Positions 24,762 through 32,753 of a stretch of 64,000 nucleotides of DNA are shown here, piece after piece (the first letter of the stretch is position 1; each line of letters opens with the position of its first letter). The notes beneath the pieces were generated by a model. It was not told the DNA's origin. It ran no database searches and saw only the letters and a program-made list of their open reading frames with translations. Both the position numbers and the translations under genes were made by a program. This DNA comes from Pseudomonas gingeri (GTDB lineage Bacteria > Pseudomonadota > Gammaproteobacteria > Pseudomonadales > Pseudomonadaceae), in assembly GCF_013386115.1 (NCBI RefSeq), contig NZ_JACAOR010000014.1:372001-436000 (forward strand), in the 5' to 3' direction.

Positions 24762-25441
24762 TCGCCTTCTTCGCGCAATACCCCGAGTACTGGAGCGATT
24801 GGACGGCGCGCCTGCTGCAAGGGGGCGTGGTCACGGCGAAACTGTCGCTGGCCGGCTTTGCCCTGGCGGCGCTGCTCGGCAGTTTGCTGACCTGGGCCTT
24901 GCGCAGCCCGTTTGCCTGGCTGCGTCGCCCGGCGGCGTACTTCATCCAGGGCATGCGTGCGCTGCCGCTGCTGGCCTTGCTGCTGGCGCTGTATTTCTCC
25001 CTGCCGAGCCTGGGCCTGACCCTGTCCGGTTTCGCCGCCGGTGTCCTCGGACTGGGGTTGCAGGGCAGCGCCTATGTCGCCGAGATCCTGCGCGGTGGCC
25101 TGGATGCCCTGCACCGCGGGCAGCGCGAGTCGGCGATAGCCGTCGGCCTGACACCGTTCCAGGCCTTTACCGCGGTGATCCTGCCCCAGGCGATTCGCGG
25201 GATGCTGCCGCCGTTGCTCAACGCCTATGTGTCGATCCTCAAGGACAGTTCGCTGTGCGCCCTGATCGCCACCGATGAACTGATGCTGGCCGCCCGGGCG
25301 ATTGCTTCGGAGAGTTTCCTGCCGATGCATATTTTCCTGTTGGTCGGCCTGTTCTATTTCGTGATCGCGTTCCCGCTTTCCCTGCTGTCGCGTGTGCTTG
25401 AGAAGCGCTTTTCCCGTGGCCGCAAAAGCCTGAGAGGTTGA
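24758..25441 (+). CDS. Amino acid ABC transporter permease 2
   Basis: 227 residues, second membrane subunit. FIQGMRALPLLALLLALYFS and the EAA loop RESAIAVGLTPFQAFTAVIL followed by PQAIRGMLPPLLNAYVSILK place it in the HisM family. The ATG at 24758 overlaps the previous stop (ATGA). The gene ends 4 bases before the amidase start, linking transport and catabolism in one transcript. Confidence 0.88.
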   Translation: MIAFFAQYPEYWSDWTARLLQGGVVTAKLSLAGFALAALLGSLLTWALRSPFAWLRRPAAYFIQGMRALPLLALLLALYFSLPSLGLTLSGFAAGVLGLGLQGSAYVAEILRGGLDALHRGQRESAIAVGLTPFQAFTAVILPQAIRGMLPPLLNAYVSILKDSSLCALIATDELMLAARAIASESFLPMHIFLLVGLFYFVIAFPLSLLSRVLEKRFSRGRKSLRG

Positions 25442-25445
25442 CTGC

Positions 25446-26870
25446 ATGAATTCCCTGGACCACAGCACTTTCCACAGTATCGGCCAGTTGCAGCAGGCGC
25501 TGCGCGGTGGCCGGCTGACCAGCGAGGCGCTGGTGCTCGCCCAACTGGCGCGTATCGAGCGTTTCAACGGCCAGCTCAATGCCTATGTCGAGGCCTACAG
25601 CCAGCGTGCCCTGGGCGCGGCCATCGCCGCCGATCGCCAGCGTGCCGCCGGCGTTGATCTGGGACCTTTGCACGGCATCCCGGTGGCGATCAAGGATCTG
25701 TTTGAAATCGCCGGACAGGCCATCACGGGTGGTTCGCTGGCGCGACGTCCGCGTATCTCCACGCTCACGGCAACGGCCGTGCAGCGCCTGGAACGGGCCG
25801 GCGCGATCATCCTGGGCAAGACTCATACGGTGGAGTTCGCGTTTGGCGGCTGGGGCACCAATGCGGTGATGGGCACGCCCTGGAATCCCTGGGACCGCCA
25901 GGTCCATCGGGCTCCGGGCGGCTCCAGCAGCGGTTCGGCGGTCGCGGTAGCCAGCGGCCTGGCCAGCGCTGCCCTGGGGACCGATACCGGCGGTTCGGTA
26001 CGGATTCCCGCCGGCATGTGCGGCCTGGTGGGCTTGAAGACTACGCGCGGGCTGATCAGTCGCCATGGGTTGATCGAGCTGTGTCCGTCGCTGGATTCGG
26101 TGGGACCGCTCACCCACACCGTCGAAGACGCGGCGTGGATGCTCGACGCCTTGCTCGGTCCGGACCCGCTGGACCCGGTCTCGGCCCGGGCGCCGGTGTT
26201 CAGTGCCGCGGCGGGACTCGACCAGCCGGTGGCCGGCCTGCGGGTCTGGGTCTTGCCGCAGGCCGAACGTGCCGCCATTGCGCCGGATATCCTGGCGGCC
26301 TACGATCATGGCCTGGAACAACTGGCCGCCCTGGGCATGCACCTGGTGGAGCAGCCACTGCCACGCTCGCTGGAGTCGTGCATGCGGGTGGCCGGCGGAC
26401 TGATGAGCGCCGAGGGATATGCCAGCCTTGGCACGCTGTTCGAACAGCCCGACCTGCGTTTCGATCCCCATGTGCAACGGCGCGTGCTGAGCGGCAAGGC
26501 CATCGACGCGGCGGCCTATATCGAGCTGCACCACCAGCGTCGTGCGGCGCGCAAGGCCATGCAGGAAGCGATGCTGAATGTCGATGCCTGTGTGTTCCCG
26601 ACCAATGCCGTCGGCAGCGTACCGCTGGATCAGGTTGATGAGTACGGTACGCCACTGGCCCTGCTGGGACGTTTCGCCAACCTGCTCAACCTGTGTTCGG
26701 TGGCGCTGCCGGTGGGTTTTGACGACCAGGGCATGCCGGTGTCGATGCAGGTGGTTGGCCGGGCGTTCGCCGAGCCGCTGATCCTGCGCATCGGCCATGC
26801 CTATCAGCAGCGGACAGACTGGCACCAGATCAATCCGAGCGGCTGGGCGTTGGACAAGGAGGCGGTGTAA
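25446..26870 (+). CDS. Amidase signature family hydrolase in an importer operon
   Basis: 474 residues, cytoplasmic. The triad is visible: Lys in PVAIKDLFEIAGQ, cis-Ser in APGGSSSGSAVAVASG, nucleophile Ser in GTDTGGSVRIPAGMCG. It has the length and N-terminal LTSEALVLAQLARIERFNGQ helix of AtzF/aryl-amidase-like enzymes. It starts 4 bases after the permease and shares one base with the next gene's start (TAATG). Placed after an amino acid importer and before a FAD-dependent amino acid dehydrogenase, it likely frees an amino acid from an imported amide. The substrate is unknown. It is only distantly like the amidase at 4034-5293. Confidence 0.85.
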   Translation: MNSLDHSTFHSIGQLQQALRGGRLTSEALVLAQLARIERFNGQLNAYVEAYSQRALGAAIAADRQRAAGVDLGPLHGIPVAIKDLFEIAGQAITGGSLARRPRISTLTATAVQRLERAGAIILGKTHTVEFAFGGWGTNAVMGTPWNPWDRQVHRAPGGSSSGSAVAVASGLASAALGTDTGGSVRIPAGMCGLVGLKTTRGLISRHGLIELCPSLDSVGPLTHTVEDAAWMLDALLGPDPLDPVSARAPVFSAAAGLDQPVAGLRVWVLPQAERAAIAPDILAAYDHGLEQLAALGMHLVEQPLPRSLESCMRVAGGLMSAEGYASLGTLFEQPDLRFDPHVQRRVLSGKAIDAAAYIELHHQRRAARKAMQEAMLNVDACVFPTNAVGSVPLDQVDEYGTPLALLGRFANLLNLCSVALPVGFDDQGMPVSMQVVGRAFAEPLILRIGHAYQQRTDWHQINPSGWALDKEAV

Positions 26871-28099
26871 TGGAGATTTGCGTGGTAGGCGCGGGCATCG
26901 TCGGCCTGAGCAGTGCCTGGTTCCTGCACCAGGCCGGGCATCGGGTCACGGTGGTCGACCAGGCATCCGGGCCCGGCATGGGCGCCGTAGCCGGTAACGG
27001 TGCACAGTTGAGCTACAGCTATGTGCAGCCGCTGGCCGACCCGTCGCTGTTGCCCGGTATCCCCAAGTTGCTGCTCGACCGCAGCGGTCCCTTGCGCTTC
27101 ACCCCGCAATGGAGCCCGGAGCAATGGCGCTGGTGCATGGAGTTCCTGGCCGCCTGCCGGACCTCGGTCTCCCGCCAGACCACCGTGGAGCTGCTGGCGT
27201 TGGCCACCGAGAGTCGCCAGGCCCTGGATGGCTTCATGCAGGAGCAACAACTGGATTGCGATTTCACTCGAACCGGCAAGCTGGTGTTGTACCCGGATGC
27301 CGACAGCCTGGACAAGGCGCAGCATCAACTGCGCTTCCAGGCCGGCCTGGGATCGCGACAGCAGGCAGTCAGCGCCAGCGAGGCGGTGGCGATAGAGCCG
27401 GCGCTGGCCGGCTATCGGTCGGCGTTCCACGGTGCGATCCATACCGACAGCGAGTGCGCGGTGGACGGACTCAAGCTGTGTCGCGAAATGGCCCGGATCA
27501 TGGCCGACGAGGGCGTGCAGTTGTTGTTCGGACGCAAGGTCGAGGGCTTCCGGCGCCAGGGCCAACTTATCACCGCGTTGAACCTGCGCCATGTCCGCGA
27601 GGGAGCCGAAGTGCTGCACTGCGAGGCGGTGGTGCTGGCGGCAGGCGCCCACACCACCGGCTTGCTGGCGCAACTGGGCCGCCGCCTGCCAGTGTATCCG
27701 CTCAAGGGCTACAGCATCACCCTGCCGATTACCGGACACACCCGGGCACCGACGGTGAGCATCACCGATATGCGCCGCAAGACCGTGTTCGCCCGTATCG
27801 GCGATCGCCTGCGAGTCGCGGGGATGGTGGAGTTGTGTGGAATGGATGCGTCGATTCCGCCGGCGCGGATCGAGCAGTTGCAGGCCTCGACGGAGGCGCT
27901 GTTCGGTGGAGGCTGGGACATCGGGGACTGCCAGCCCTGGACCGGCTGGCGACCGGCAACACCCACCGGCAGGCCTGTGCTTGAATGCCCCGCAGGCAGT
28001 AACCTGTACCTCAATACCGGTCATGGCGCACTGGGCATGACCCTGGCCTTTGGCAGTGCGCAGCGGCTGGTACGGTTGGTCGAACACACGACCCACTGA
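26870..28099 (+). CDS. FAD-dependent D-amino acid dehydrogenase-like oxidoreductase
   Basis: 409 residues of the DadA/DAO superfamily. The N-terminal dinucleotide fold is VVGAGIVGLSSAWFLHQAGH; the stretch PGMGAVAGNGAQLSYSYVQP is very like DadA, which oxidises D-amino acids at the membrane and passes electrons to the respiratory chain. The C-terminal FAD part has TGWRPATPTGRPVLE and NTGHGALGMTLAFGSAQ, again DadA-like. Its ATG overlaps the amidase stop. The reaction yields an imine, which explains the RidA gene 23 bases downstream. Whether the substrate is a D-amino acid or another amine is open. Confidence 0.87.
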   Translation: MEICVVGAGIVGLSSAWFLHQAGHRVTVVDQASGPGMGAVAGNGAQLSYSYVQPLADPSLLPGIPKLLLDRSGPLRFTPQWSPEQWRWCMEFLAACRTSVSRQTTVELLALATESRQALDGFMQEQQLDCDFTRTGKLVLYPDADSLDKAQHQLRFQAGLGSRQQAVSASEAVAIEPALAGYRSAFHGAIHTDSECAVDGLKLCREMARIMADEGVQLLFGRKVEGFRRQGQLITALNLRHVREGAEVLHCEAVVLAAGAHTTGLLAQLGRRLPVYPLKGYSITLPITGHTRAPTVSITDMRRKTVFARIGDRLRVAGMVELCGMDASIPPARIEQLQASTEALFGGGWDIGDCQPWTGWRPATPTGRPVLECPAGSNLYLNTGHGALGMTLAFGSAQRLVRLVEHTTH

Positions 28100-28122
28100 A
28101 TTTTATCCAAGGAGAACGACCG

Positions 28123-28488
28123 ATGACGATTCAACGTTTCCAGAGCAATGCGCGGATGTCCGGTGTAGTCAGCCATGGCGGCGTGCTTTATCTGGCCGGC
28201 CAGGTTCCCGGTGACCTGCAAGGCGATATCACCTCCCAGACCCGCCAGGTGCTGGCAAAGATCGACGGGCTGCTGGCCGAGGCGGGTAGCGACAAGACCC
28301 ACCTGCTCAGCGCACAGATCTGGCTCAAGCATATCGACCGCGACTTCGCCGCGATGAACGCGGTGTGGGATGCGTGGCTGCCACAAGGCGGCTCGCCGGC
28401 CCGGGCCACGGTCGAAGCCAACCTGGCGCATCCCGAGGTGCTGGTGGAGATCATGGTGATTGCGGCCAGGGCAGAGCTGATCTCGTGA
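28123..28488 (+). CDS. RidA/YjgF family enamine/imine deaminase
   Basis: 121 residues, cytoplasmic trimer in this family, hydrolysing reactive enamines and imines to keto acids. GGVLYLAGQVPGDLQGDITS and QTRQVLAKIDGLLAEAGSDK form the fold start; the conserved arginine for carboxylate binding is in SPARATVEANLAHP, and VLVEIMVIAAR closes it. AAGGAGA precedes the ATG. It is the last gene of the importer-amidase-dehydrogenase operon and should dispose of the imine product of the flavoenzyme. Confidence 0.9.
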   Translation: MTIQRFQSNARMSGVVSHGGVLYLAGQVPGDLQGDITSQTRQVLAKIDGLLAEAGSDKTHLLSAQIWLKHIDRDFAAMNAVWDAWLPQGGSPARATVEANLAHPEVLVEIMVIAARAELIS

Positions 28489-28558
28489 TCCATGACCGCA
28501 CCGGGGAGCCGAACCGCTGCTGAAGAAGCAAGCTGCGGTAAACTGTTGGCAGAGGTTT

Positions 28559-28584
28559 ATCGGTTGGCCTGTAAACCAACCGAT
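28559..28584. promoter_or_regulatory. Perfect palindrome, probable TetR operator
   Basis: Arms ATCGGTTGG (28559-28567) and CCAACCGAT (28576-28584) are perfect 9-base inverted repeats around an 8-base spacer, 28 bases before the start of the TetR gene at 28613. Position and symmetry fit an autoregulatory operator of that regulator. Confidence 0.6.
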
Positions 28585-28612
28585 CAAATCATTCGTGTCA
28601 ACGAACGGTGCA

Positions 28613-29197
28613 ATGGACATGGCAGTATCACAGGTACGGGAAAAGCTCATCGAAGCGGGGCTGAGCATCATCGCCACCCAGGGCTTCAATGGCACCGGAG
28701 TCCAGGAGATCGCCGACCTGGCGGGCGTCCCGAAAGGCTCTTTCTACAACTACTTCGACAGCAAGGATGCGTTTGCCGTCGAAGTGCTGGAGCGCTACTG
28801 GCAGAAGGGCCGGTACAGAGTGATCCTCAGTGACGAGTCCCTGGGCGATCCGCTGGTGCGCCTACGGCATTATTTCGAGGCGCTGTCGGCCGCCCGGGTC
28901 GATGACAGGTTCCTCTCCGGTTGCCTGATCGGCAACTTCTCTTCCGAACTCTCCGAGCAGAGCCGGCTGGTGCGTGATCGCCTGTCCGAGATATATGCCG
29001 GCTGGGCCCGCGCCCTGGAAATCTGTATCCGCGAGGCCCAGGACCTGGGCCTGGTCGGCCGCGATGTGGCGGCCGCGGAGCTGGCGTCGTTCGTCCTGAA
29101 TGCCTGGCAGGGCGCGGTCCTGCGCACCAAGGTGGAAAAGGATGGGCTCGCCCTGCAGCAGTTCATGACCGTGGTTTTCAAGCGCGTCCTCGTCTGA
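28613..29197 (+). CDS. TetR family regulator
   Basis: 194 residues from the ATG at 28613 (another ATG lies two codons on and a GTG six codons earlier). The N-terminal DNA-binding domain reads REKLIEAGLSIIATQGFNGT, VQEIADLAGVPKGSFYNYFD, a clear TetR helix-turn-helix. The C-terminal ligand domain (CLIGNFSSELSEQSRLVRD, LASFVLNAWQGAVLRTKVEK) is of the NemR/AcrR-like TetR_C type. It follows the RidA gene after 124 bases that hold a palindromic operator, so it probably regulates itself and perhaps a target elsewhere; its link to the preceding operon is unproven. Confidence 0.85.
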   Translation: MDMAVSQVREKLIEAGLSIIATQGFNGTGVQEIADLAGVPKGSFYNYFDSKDAFAVEVLERYWQKGRYRVILSDESLGDPLVRLRHYFEALSAARVDDRFLSGCLIGNFSSELSEQSRLVRDRLSEIYAGWARALEICIREAQDLGLVGRDVAAAELASFVLNAWQGAVLRTKVEKDGLALQQFMTVVFKRVLV

Positions 29198-29265
29198 GGG
29201 CATTTCTACCGCAGATCAGCGCAGGTTGTCGGGCTTCTGAATGACCCGCTGGTTTGTATTGCTCT

Positions 29266-29295
29266 TGCATTGCGACAGGATCCTGTCGCAATGCA
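29266..29295. repeat. 30-bp perfect palindrome
   Basis: TGCATTGCGACAGGA followed immediately by its reverse complement, with no spacer and no mismatch, 69 bases after the TetR stop and 142 bases before the pyocin remnant. As RNA it could form a hairpin of about 13 pairs with a 4-base loop and so end TetR transcription, but no T-run follows on the plus strand (GTTAAATATATATG). It could equally be a protein operator or a recombination scar at the edge of the AT-rich island. Confidence 0.9.
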
Positions 29296-29436
29296 GTTAA
29301 ATATATATGTAGCCGCAGTCCCACGTAATAAAGGGTCAATCCTCTCCGACGCCAGGTTTATTGCTTACAACAGCTCCGTTCGAAGTATACGAAAGTGAAC
29401 GTTCTGAATGGGGGTAATCATGTAGGTGGAGACTTG

Positions 29437-29940
29437 ATGATGGCGGACGAGAGATATGTACCAGGGCAGGTGTTTGAAATCAGACCCTTGCACATCGTGG
29501 CGGGAAGGCCACAGACCTTCGGCACTGGCGTGGGTGGAAGCTACGCAGGAGACGGCAACGGCTGGGGGCTTCAGGAGGGGCCACGACGAGGGGAGGGAGG
29601 TCCGGGCAGGATCCGTGAGGCCACACCGAATCTCCTGTCCGACTTGATGGGCGGCGAAACGGATTTTCAGTCTGTCGCCGATGAATATGACTCGCGTCTC
29701 AGAACAGTGTCGACTGATACAGAATATGAGCTTGAGCAAAAAAACAGGCCATATAGCGCTGGCAGGTGAGCGGTCAGGTTGGCGCGAAATGGGCGAGCTA
29801 CCACGATGCCTTTCAGGGATTTGATTCCGGACTTTCCGGATAATCTTTCGGAGATCGCCGCATCTGTAGGCACGGTGAATCTGCCTTATCGGATTTATGG
29901 CGACCGTTCGAATTACTCGGTGATTGCCACGCCAACATAG
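29437..29940 (+). pseudogene. Decayed S-type pyocin (colicin-like bacteriocin) toxin gene
   Basis: Start supported by GGTGGAG before ATG 29437. Codons 1-110 encode MMADERYVPGQVFEIRPLHI, a glycine-rich unstructured region and the beginning of a helical part (NLLSDLMGGETDFQSVADEY), like the N-terminus of S-type pyocins. An in-frame TGA at 29767-29769 interrupts it. After it, in the same frame, residues from 29806 (PDNLSEIAASVGTVNLPYRI then NYSVIATPT) match the core of the pyocin S domain (in pyocin S2: AVAKASGTVDLPMRL and LSVVST). The stop at 29938-29940 comes before any cytotoxic domain. So the receptor/translocation middle and the nuclease end are missing. The immunity gene starts 16 bases later. 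The assignment rests on remembered family sequence. Confidence 0.7.
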
Positions 29941-29956
29941 ATAAAGAGGTATTGTG

Positions 29957-30229
29957 ATGAGCATGGAACTTGTCATTCTTGCGAAGACATTTGTTTCTGG
30001 TGGCGTTCCGGCAGATCAGTTTGCTAAGTCTTATATGAAATCCTGGAAGAGCGAAGGCGAAGGCGGTTTTCTGCAAAAGGATGATCCTGAACTCTCGGAG
30101 TGCTGCTCGGACATTTTCATGCATGCCGACTGTTATCAGCCGGAGCCTGGTCGCGATGAATCAGAGACTGATGAAGGTGAGTTCAGGAAGCGAGTGAAGG
30201 ACACCCTGGATAAATTTAAACTCATTTGA
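29957..30229 (+). CDS. Colicin D-type bacteriocin immunity protein
   Basis: 90 residues, small acidic cytoplasmic protein. MSMELVILAKTFVSGGVPAD, then LSECCSDIFMHADCYQPEPG, and a C-terminus FRKRVKDTLDKFKLI closely follow the colicin D immunity family (in ImmD: LAKLFLASKITAIEFSE, GEELFMAAERFEPDADR, ILEKFKL). It would mimic tRNA and block a tRNA-cleaving toxin domain. AGAGG precedes the ATG; a GTG lies one codon earlier. It directly follows the broken pyocin gene, so it survives without its toxin, perhaps protecting against related strains. Codon use is more AT-rich than in neighbours. Confidence 0.8.
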   Translation: MSMELVILAKTFVSGGVPADQFAKSYMKSWKSEGEGGFLQKDDPELSECCSDIFMHADCYQPEPGRDESETDEGEFRKRVKDTLDKFKLI

Positions 30230-30319
30230 GCCACCTTTTCTATTCAGGGTTAATCAAGAGCAAGCCCCGTTATTCGAAGGGAGTAACGAGGTTTGTTCCT
30301 GATCGGCCTGCGTGTCCAC

Positions 30320-31621
30320 TCAGCCCACCACCTCCCGCAATCGATGCCATAACATTCCCAGCGCCAACAGCGGCGAGCGCAGGGCCTTGCCGCCGGGGAA
30401 GGTCATGTGCGGTACTGCACTGAAGATATCCATGCCCTGGCTCTGGCCGGCATGGATGGCTTCGGCCAGCAGGCGGGCGGTCCAGTGGGTCACGTTGACG
30501 CCGTGACCCGAATACCCCTGGGCATAGAACACATTCGGGTGCTGCTGCAAACGTCCGACCTGGGGGAAGCGGTTGGCGGTGATGCCGATCTTGCCGCCCC
30601 ATTGGTAGTCGAGACGCACATCGGCCAGTTGCGGGAATACCTTGAGCATCTTCGGTCGCATATAGGCACCGATATCCGCCGGGTCCCGTCCGGAGTAGTG
30701 GCAGGCGCCGCCGAACAACAGGCGACGGTCGGCGGAAAGGCGGTAGTAATCCAGGCCGACCTTCTGGTCGCACAGCGCCAGGTTCTGCGGGATCAGTTCG
30801 GCGGCCATTGCCGGCGTCAGCTGTTCAGTGGCGATGATGTAGCTACCGGCTGGCAGGACCTTGCCGTTCAGCCGTGGCTCAAGGTCTTCCAGATGCGCGT
30901 TGCAGGCCAGTACCAGGCTGCCGGCACGTACCGAGCCGGCGGCGCAGCGGACCTGCACGGTATCGCCGTGAACCAGTTCGAGTACCGGACTCTGCTCGAA
31001 GATCCGCACCCCCAGCGACTCCGCCACCCGGGCTTCGCCGAGCACCAGGTTGAGCGGGTGCAGGTGGCCGGAGCCCATGTCGATCAGACCACCGGCATAG
31101 GCGCTGGATGCCACCACCTGGCGCATGTCCCGTGGCTCGACAATCCGCGTCTCATGGCCGTAGCCCAGTTCCGCCAGGTGTTCCTGCTCGGCACGGAACG
31201 CTGCGAACTGCGCCGGGGTATTGGCCAGTTCGCAGAAGCCCCAGCGCAGGTCGCAGTCGATGGCGTGCTGGCTGATCCGCTCGCCGACCACCGCCACCGA
31301 CTCGATGCCGGCACGTTCCAGGTAACGCACGCCATCCTCGCCGACGTACCTGGCGAAGCCGCTGACATCATGACCGATGCCACGGATCAACTGGCCGCCA
31401 TTGCGTCCGCTGGCGCCCCAGCCGATGCGTCGACCTTCGAGCAGGATGACCGAAAGTCCGCGCTGGGCCAGTTCGATCGCCGTGTTGACACCGGTGAAGC
31501 CGCCGCCGATCACGCAGACGTCGGCCGTCAGCTGCGACTCGAGCCGGGGTCGATCCGGCAGCGAGTGGGCGGACGCAGCGTAATAGGAACGGGCATGTTC
31601 CATCGTGCTGTCATGGATCAT
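30320..31621 (-). CDS. puuB: Gamma-glutamylputrescine oxidase-like FAD oxidoreductase
   Basis: 433 residues of the DAO family. FAD-binding fold VCVIGGGFTGVNTAIELAQR, then IGWGASGRNGGQLIRGIGHD, a PuuB-type signature; C-terminal YAQGYSGHGVNVTHWTARLL completes the flavin site. It should oxidise gamma-glutamyl-putrescine to the aldehyde. The ATG at 31621 overlaps the stop of the polyamine-binding protein gene (ATGA); the longer open frame is not needed. It ends the operon begun by the puuA-like gene. The later steps (PuuC aldehyde dehydrogenase, PuuD hydrolase) are not in the window. Confidence 0.83.
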   Translation of the reverse strand: MIHDSTMEHARSYYAASAHSLPDRPRLESQLTADVCVIGGGFTGVNTAIELAQRGLSVILLEGRRIGWGASGRNGGQLIRGIGHDVSGFARYVGEDGVRYLERAGIESVAVVGERISQHAIDCDLRWGFCELANTPAQFAAFRAEQEHLAELGYGHETRIVEPRDMRQVVASSAYAGGLIDMGSGHLHPLNLVLGEARVAESLGVRIFEQSPVLELVHGDTVQVRCAAGSVRAGSLVLACNAHLEDLEPRLNGKVLPAGSYIIATEQLTPAMAAELIPQNLALCDQKVGLDYYRLSADRRLLFGGACHYSGRDPADIGAYMRPKMLKVFPQLADVRLDYQWGGKIGITANRFPQVGRLQQHPNVFYAQGYSGHGVNVTHWTARLLAEAIHAGQSQGMDIFSAVPHMTFPGGKALRSPLLALGMLWHRLREVVG

Positions 31622-32706
31622 TTGTTGGTCTTCACTTTGCTCCAGGAGCGGGTCATCAGGCGCATGATTTCCGGTTTCGGGGTGGTCGAGATGTACAGCT
31701 TGTCGAGGACCTCCTGCGGTGGATAGACCTCGGGATTGTTCACCAGGTCGGCATCCATGTATTGCTGGGCGGCCGGGTTGGGGTTGGCATAGCCGACCGT
31801 GGCGCTGACCTTGGCGATCACCTGCGGATCCAGCAGGTAGTTGATGAAGGCGTGGGCTTCTTTCACGTTGGCGGCGTCGGCCGGGATCGCCAGCAGGTCG
31901 AACCACAGGTTGCTGCCTTCCTTGGGAATCGAGTAGGCGATATTGATGCCGTTCTTCGCTTCCTTGGCCCGGTTGGCGGCCTGGAACACGTCGCCGGAGT
32001 AACCGAAGGCAACGCAGATATCACCGTTGGCCAGGTCCGAGATGTACTTGGAGGAATGGAAGTAGGTGATGTAGGGACGCAGGGTCAGCAGCTTGGCCTC
32101 GGCTTTCTTGTAGTCCTCGGGATTGGAACTGCGCGGGTCCATGCCCATGTAGTTGAGGATTGCCGGGAACACTTCATCCGGCGAGTCCATGAACGACACG
32201 CCGCATTGGGTCAGCTTCTTCAGGTTCTCCGGCTCGAACAGCACCGCCCAGGAGTCGATATGGTCGATGCCCAGGACCTGCTTGACCTTTTCGACGTTGT
32301 AGCCGATGCCATTGGTGCCCCACAGGTAAGGCACCGAGTGCTCGTTGCCCGGATCGTTTTTCTCCAGCAGCTTGAGCAGTTTCGGATCGAGGTTCTTCCA
32401 GTTCGGCAGTTGCGAGCGGTCGAGCTTGAGGAAGGCACCGGCCTTTACCTGGCGGGCGAGGAAATGGTTGGAAGGCACCACCACGTCGTAGCCGGTGCGT
32501 CCGGCCAGCAACTTGCCTTCCAGGGTTTCGTTGGAGTCGAACACGTCGTAGATCACCTTGATTCCGCTCTTCGCCTGGAAGTCGGCGAGGGTGGTTTCAC
32601 CGATGTAGTCGGTCCAGTTATAGACACTGACGGTCGGTTCGGCGTGGGCCGTGGCACTGAACAGCAATGCCAGGGCGACCGGAATCGCGGATTTCAATAG
32701 ACGCAT
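31618..32706 (-). CDS. Polyamine ABC transporter substrate-binding protein (SpuD/PotF-like)
   Basis: 362 residues with a signal peptide (MRLLKSAIPVALALLFSATA, cleavage near AHA-EP). Mature start VSVYNWTDYIGETTLADFQA, GRTGYDVVVPSNHFLARQVK and LWGTNGIGYNVEKV are the polyamine-receptor pattern. It lies between puuA- and puuB-like genes, overlapping puuB by 4 bases and 47 bases after puuA. As at 11481-12590, no permease or ATPase is encoded alongside, so it must borrow a Spu/Pot transporter. Confidence 0.88.
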   Translation of the reverse strand: MRLLKSAIPVALALLFSATAHAEPTVSVYNWTDYIGETTLADFQAKSGIKVIYDVFDSNETLEGKLLAGRTGYDVVVPSNHFLARQVKAGAFLKLDRSQLPNWKNLDPKLLKLLEKNDPGNEHSVPYLWGTNGIGYNVEKVKQVLGIDHIDSWAVLFEPENLKKLTQCGVSFMDSPDEVFPAILNYMGMDPRSSNPEDYKKAEAKLLTLRPYITYFHSSKYISDLANGDICVAFGYSGDVFQAANRAKEAKNGINIAYSIPKEGSNLWFDLLAIPADAANVKEAHAFINYLLDPQVIAKVSATVGYANPNPAAQQYMDADLVNNPEVYPPQEVLDKLYISTTPKPEIMRLMTRSWSKVKTNK

Positions 32707-32753
32707 ATCGACACCTCGTTGAGTGGTTTTTAACGTGGGTAAAGGGTTTGGGA

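Noticed and set aside
29767..29769. In-frame TGA in the pyocin remnant as selenocysteine or programmed readthrough
   Set aside because: No hairpin of SECIS type follows, the downstream frame lacks the rest of the toxin, and the parts around it do not join as a normal pyocin; decay is simpler.
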